5,453 nt of DNA, taken from positions 1-5,453 of the forward strand of contig JACRLS010000050.1 of the NCBI GenBank assembly GCA_016235225.1, read 5' to 3'. Both the position numbers and the translations under genes were made by a program. This DNA comes from Nitrospirota bacterium. Lineage in GTDB: Bacteria > Nitrospirota > Nitrospiria > Nitrospirales > Nitrospiraceae. Positions 5,363 through 5,453 of the stretch are shown here, piece by piece (within the stretch, counting starts at the first letter, position 1; each line of letters starts with the position of its first letter). The notes under the pieces were generated by a model. It did not search any database, was not told the DNA's origin, and was given only the letters and a program-made list of their open reading frames with translations.

Positions 5363-5453
5363 TCGGATGATGGACAACCGAGGGCCCGATCGCTTTGAGT
5401 GGCGGTTTCTCGGTCTCATTGCGGCGATCCGGGCTATGGCGGTGCTGACCATC
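5355..5453 (+). CDS. rodA: RodA (MrdB), SEDS-family peptidoglycan glycosyltransferase, N-terminal part
   Basis: Only 33 codons are visible and the frame is open to the window edge. The short polar start followed by RFEWRFLGLIAAI and a hydrophobic run ending VLTI resembles the beginning of RodA proteins, where Phe-Asp-Trp precedes the first membrane helix. The position directly after mrdA is the canonical place for rodA, whose product polymerises glycan strands from lipid II as the partner of PBP2. The proposed GTG start at 5355 has GGGAG eight bases upstream and overlaps the mrdA stop by eight bases; ATG at 5367 or 5370 are alternatives with weaker sites. Residue 26 is an Arg within the first predicted helix, which is slightly unexpected. 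The identification rests mostly on gene order. Confidence 0.75.
   Translation, partial: MIDRMMDNRGPDRFEWRFLGLIAAIRAMAVLTI

Noticed and set aside
1..5453. Mobile element, CRISPR array, defence system or other novel system
   Set aside because: No direct-repeat array, terminal inverted repeats, transposase or unexplained long non-coding stretch is present; the window is accounted for by conserved envelope genes.

Overview
This G+C-rich window reads as a bacterial cell-shape (elongasome) locus: a rightward cluster RDD-family membrane protein – mreB – mreC – mreD – mrdA (PBP2) – rodA, with a leftward PpiD/SurA-like periplasmic foldase gene diverging from its upstream end. MreC with a membrane anchor, the SurA-type foldase and the canonical mreBCD-mrdA-rodA order point to a rod-shaped or curved Gram-negative-type bacterium. 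Protein wording and base composition resemble Nitrospira and relatives (Nitrospirota). That assignment is from memory of such proteins and is not proven here.

Layout. Bases 1-471 (minus strand) hold the first 157 residues of the foldase and run off the left edge. Bases 472-604 are a compact divergent control region with one good sigma70-type promoter for each direction. Bases 605-1063 encode the RDD protein. A 65-base gap with two GC-rich hairpins and a strong Shine-Dalgarno precedes mreB (1129-2172). mreC (2192-3076) and mreD (3073-3567) follow, overlapping by ATGA. Then come mrdA (3592-5362) and the first 33 codons of rodA (5355 to the window end), overlapping by 8 bases. No terminator or convincing internal promoter is visible, so the rightward genes look like one operon. 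No mobile element, CRISPR array, tRNA or rRNA is visible.

How the genes work together. MreB filaments, MreC and MreD position and activate the RodA glycosyltransferase and the PBP2 transpeptidase, which together insert side-wall peptidoglycan. The RDD protein's role is unknown. The divergent foldase would help fold exported envelope proteins.

The main anomaly is in mrdA. The reading frame breaks near base 4370, and about 42 residues that PBP2 proteins normally carry at the start of the transpeptidase fold are absent at exactly that point. All catalytic motifs survive downstream in another frame. This looks like an out-of-frame deletion of roughly 125 bases (length = 2 modulo 3). It is either a recent lesion in a normally essential gene or an assembly error. 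I found no previously undescribed system here; the rest is a conserved housekeeping locus.
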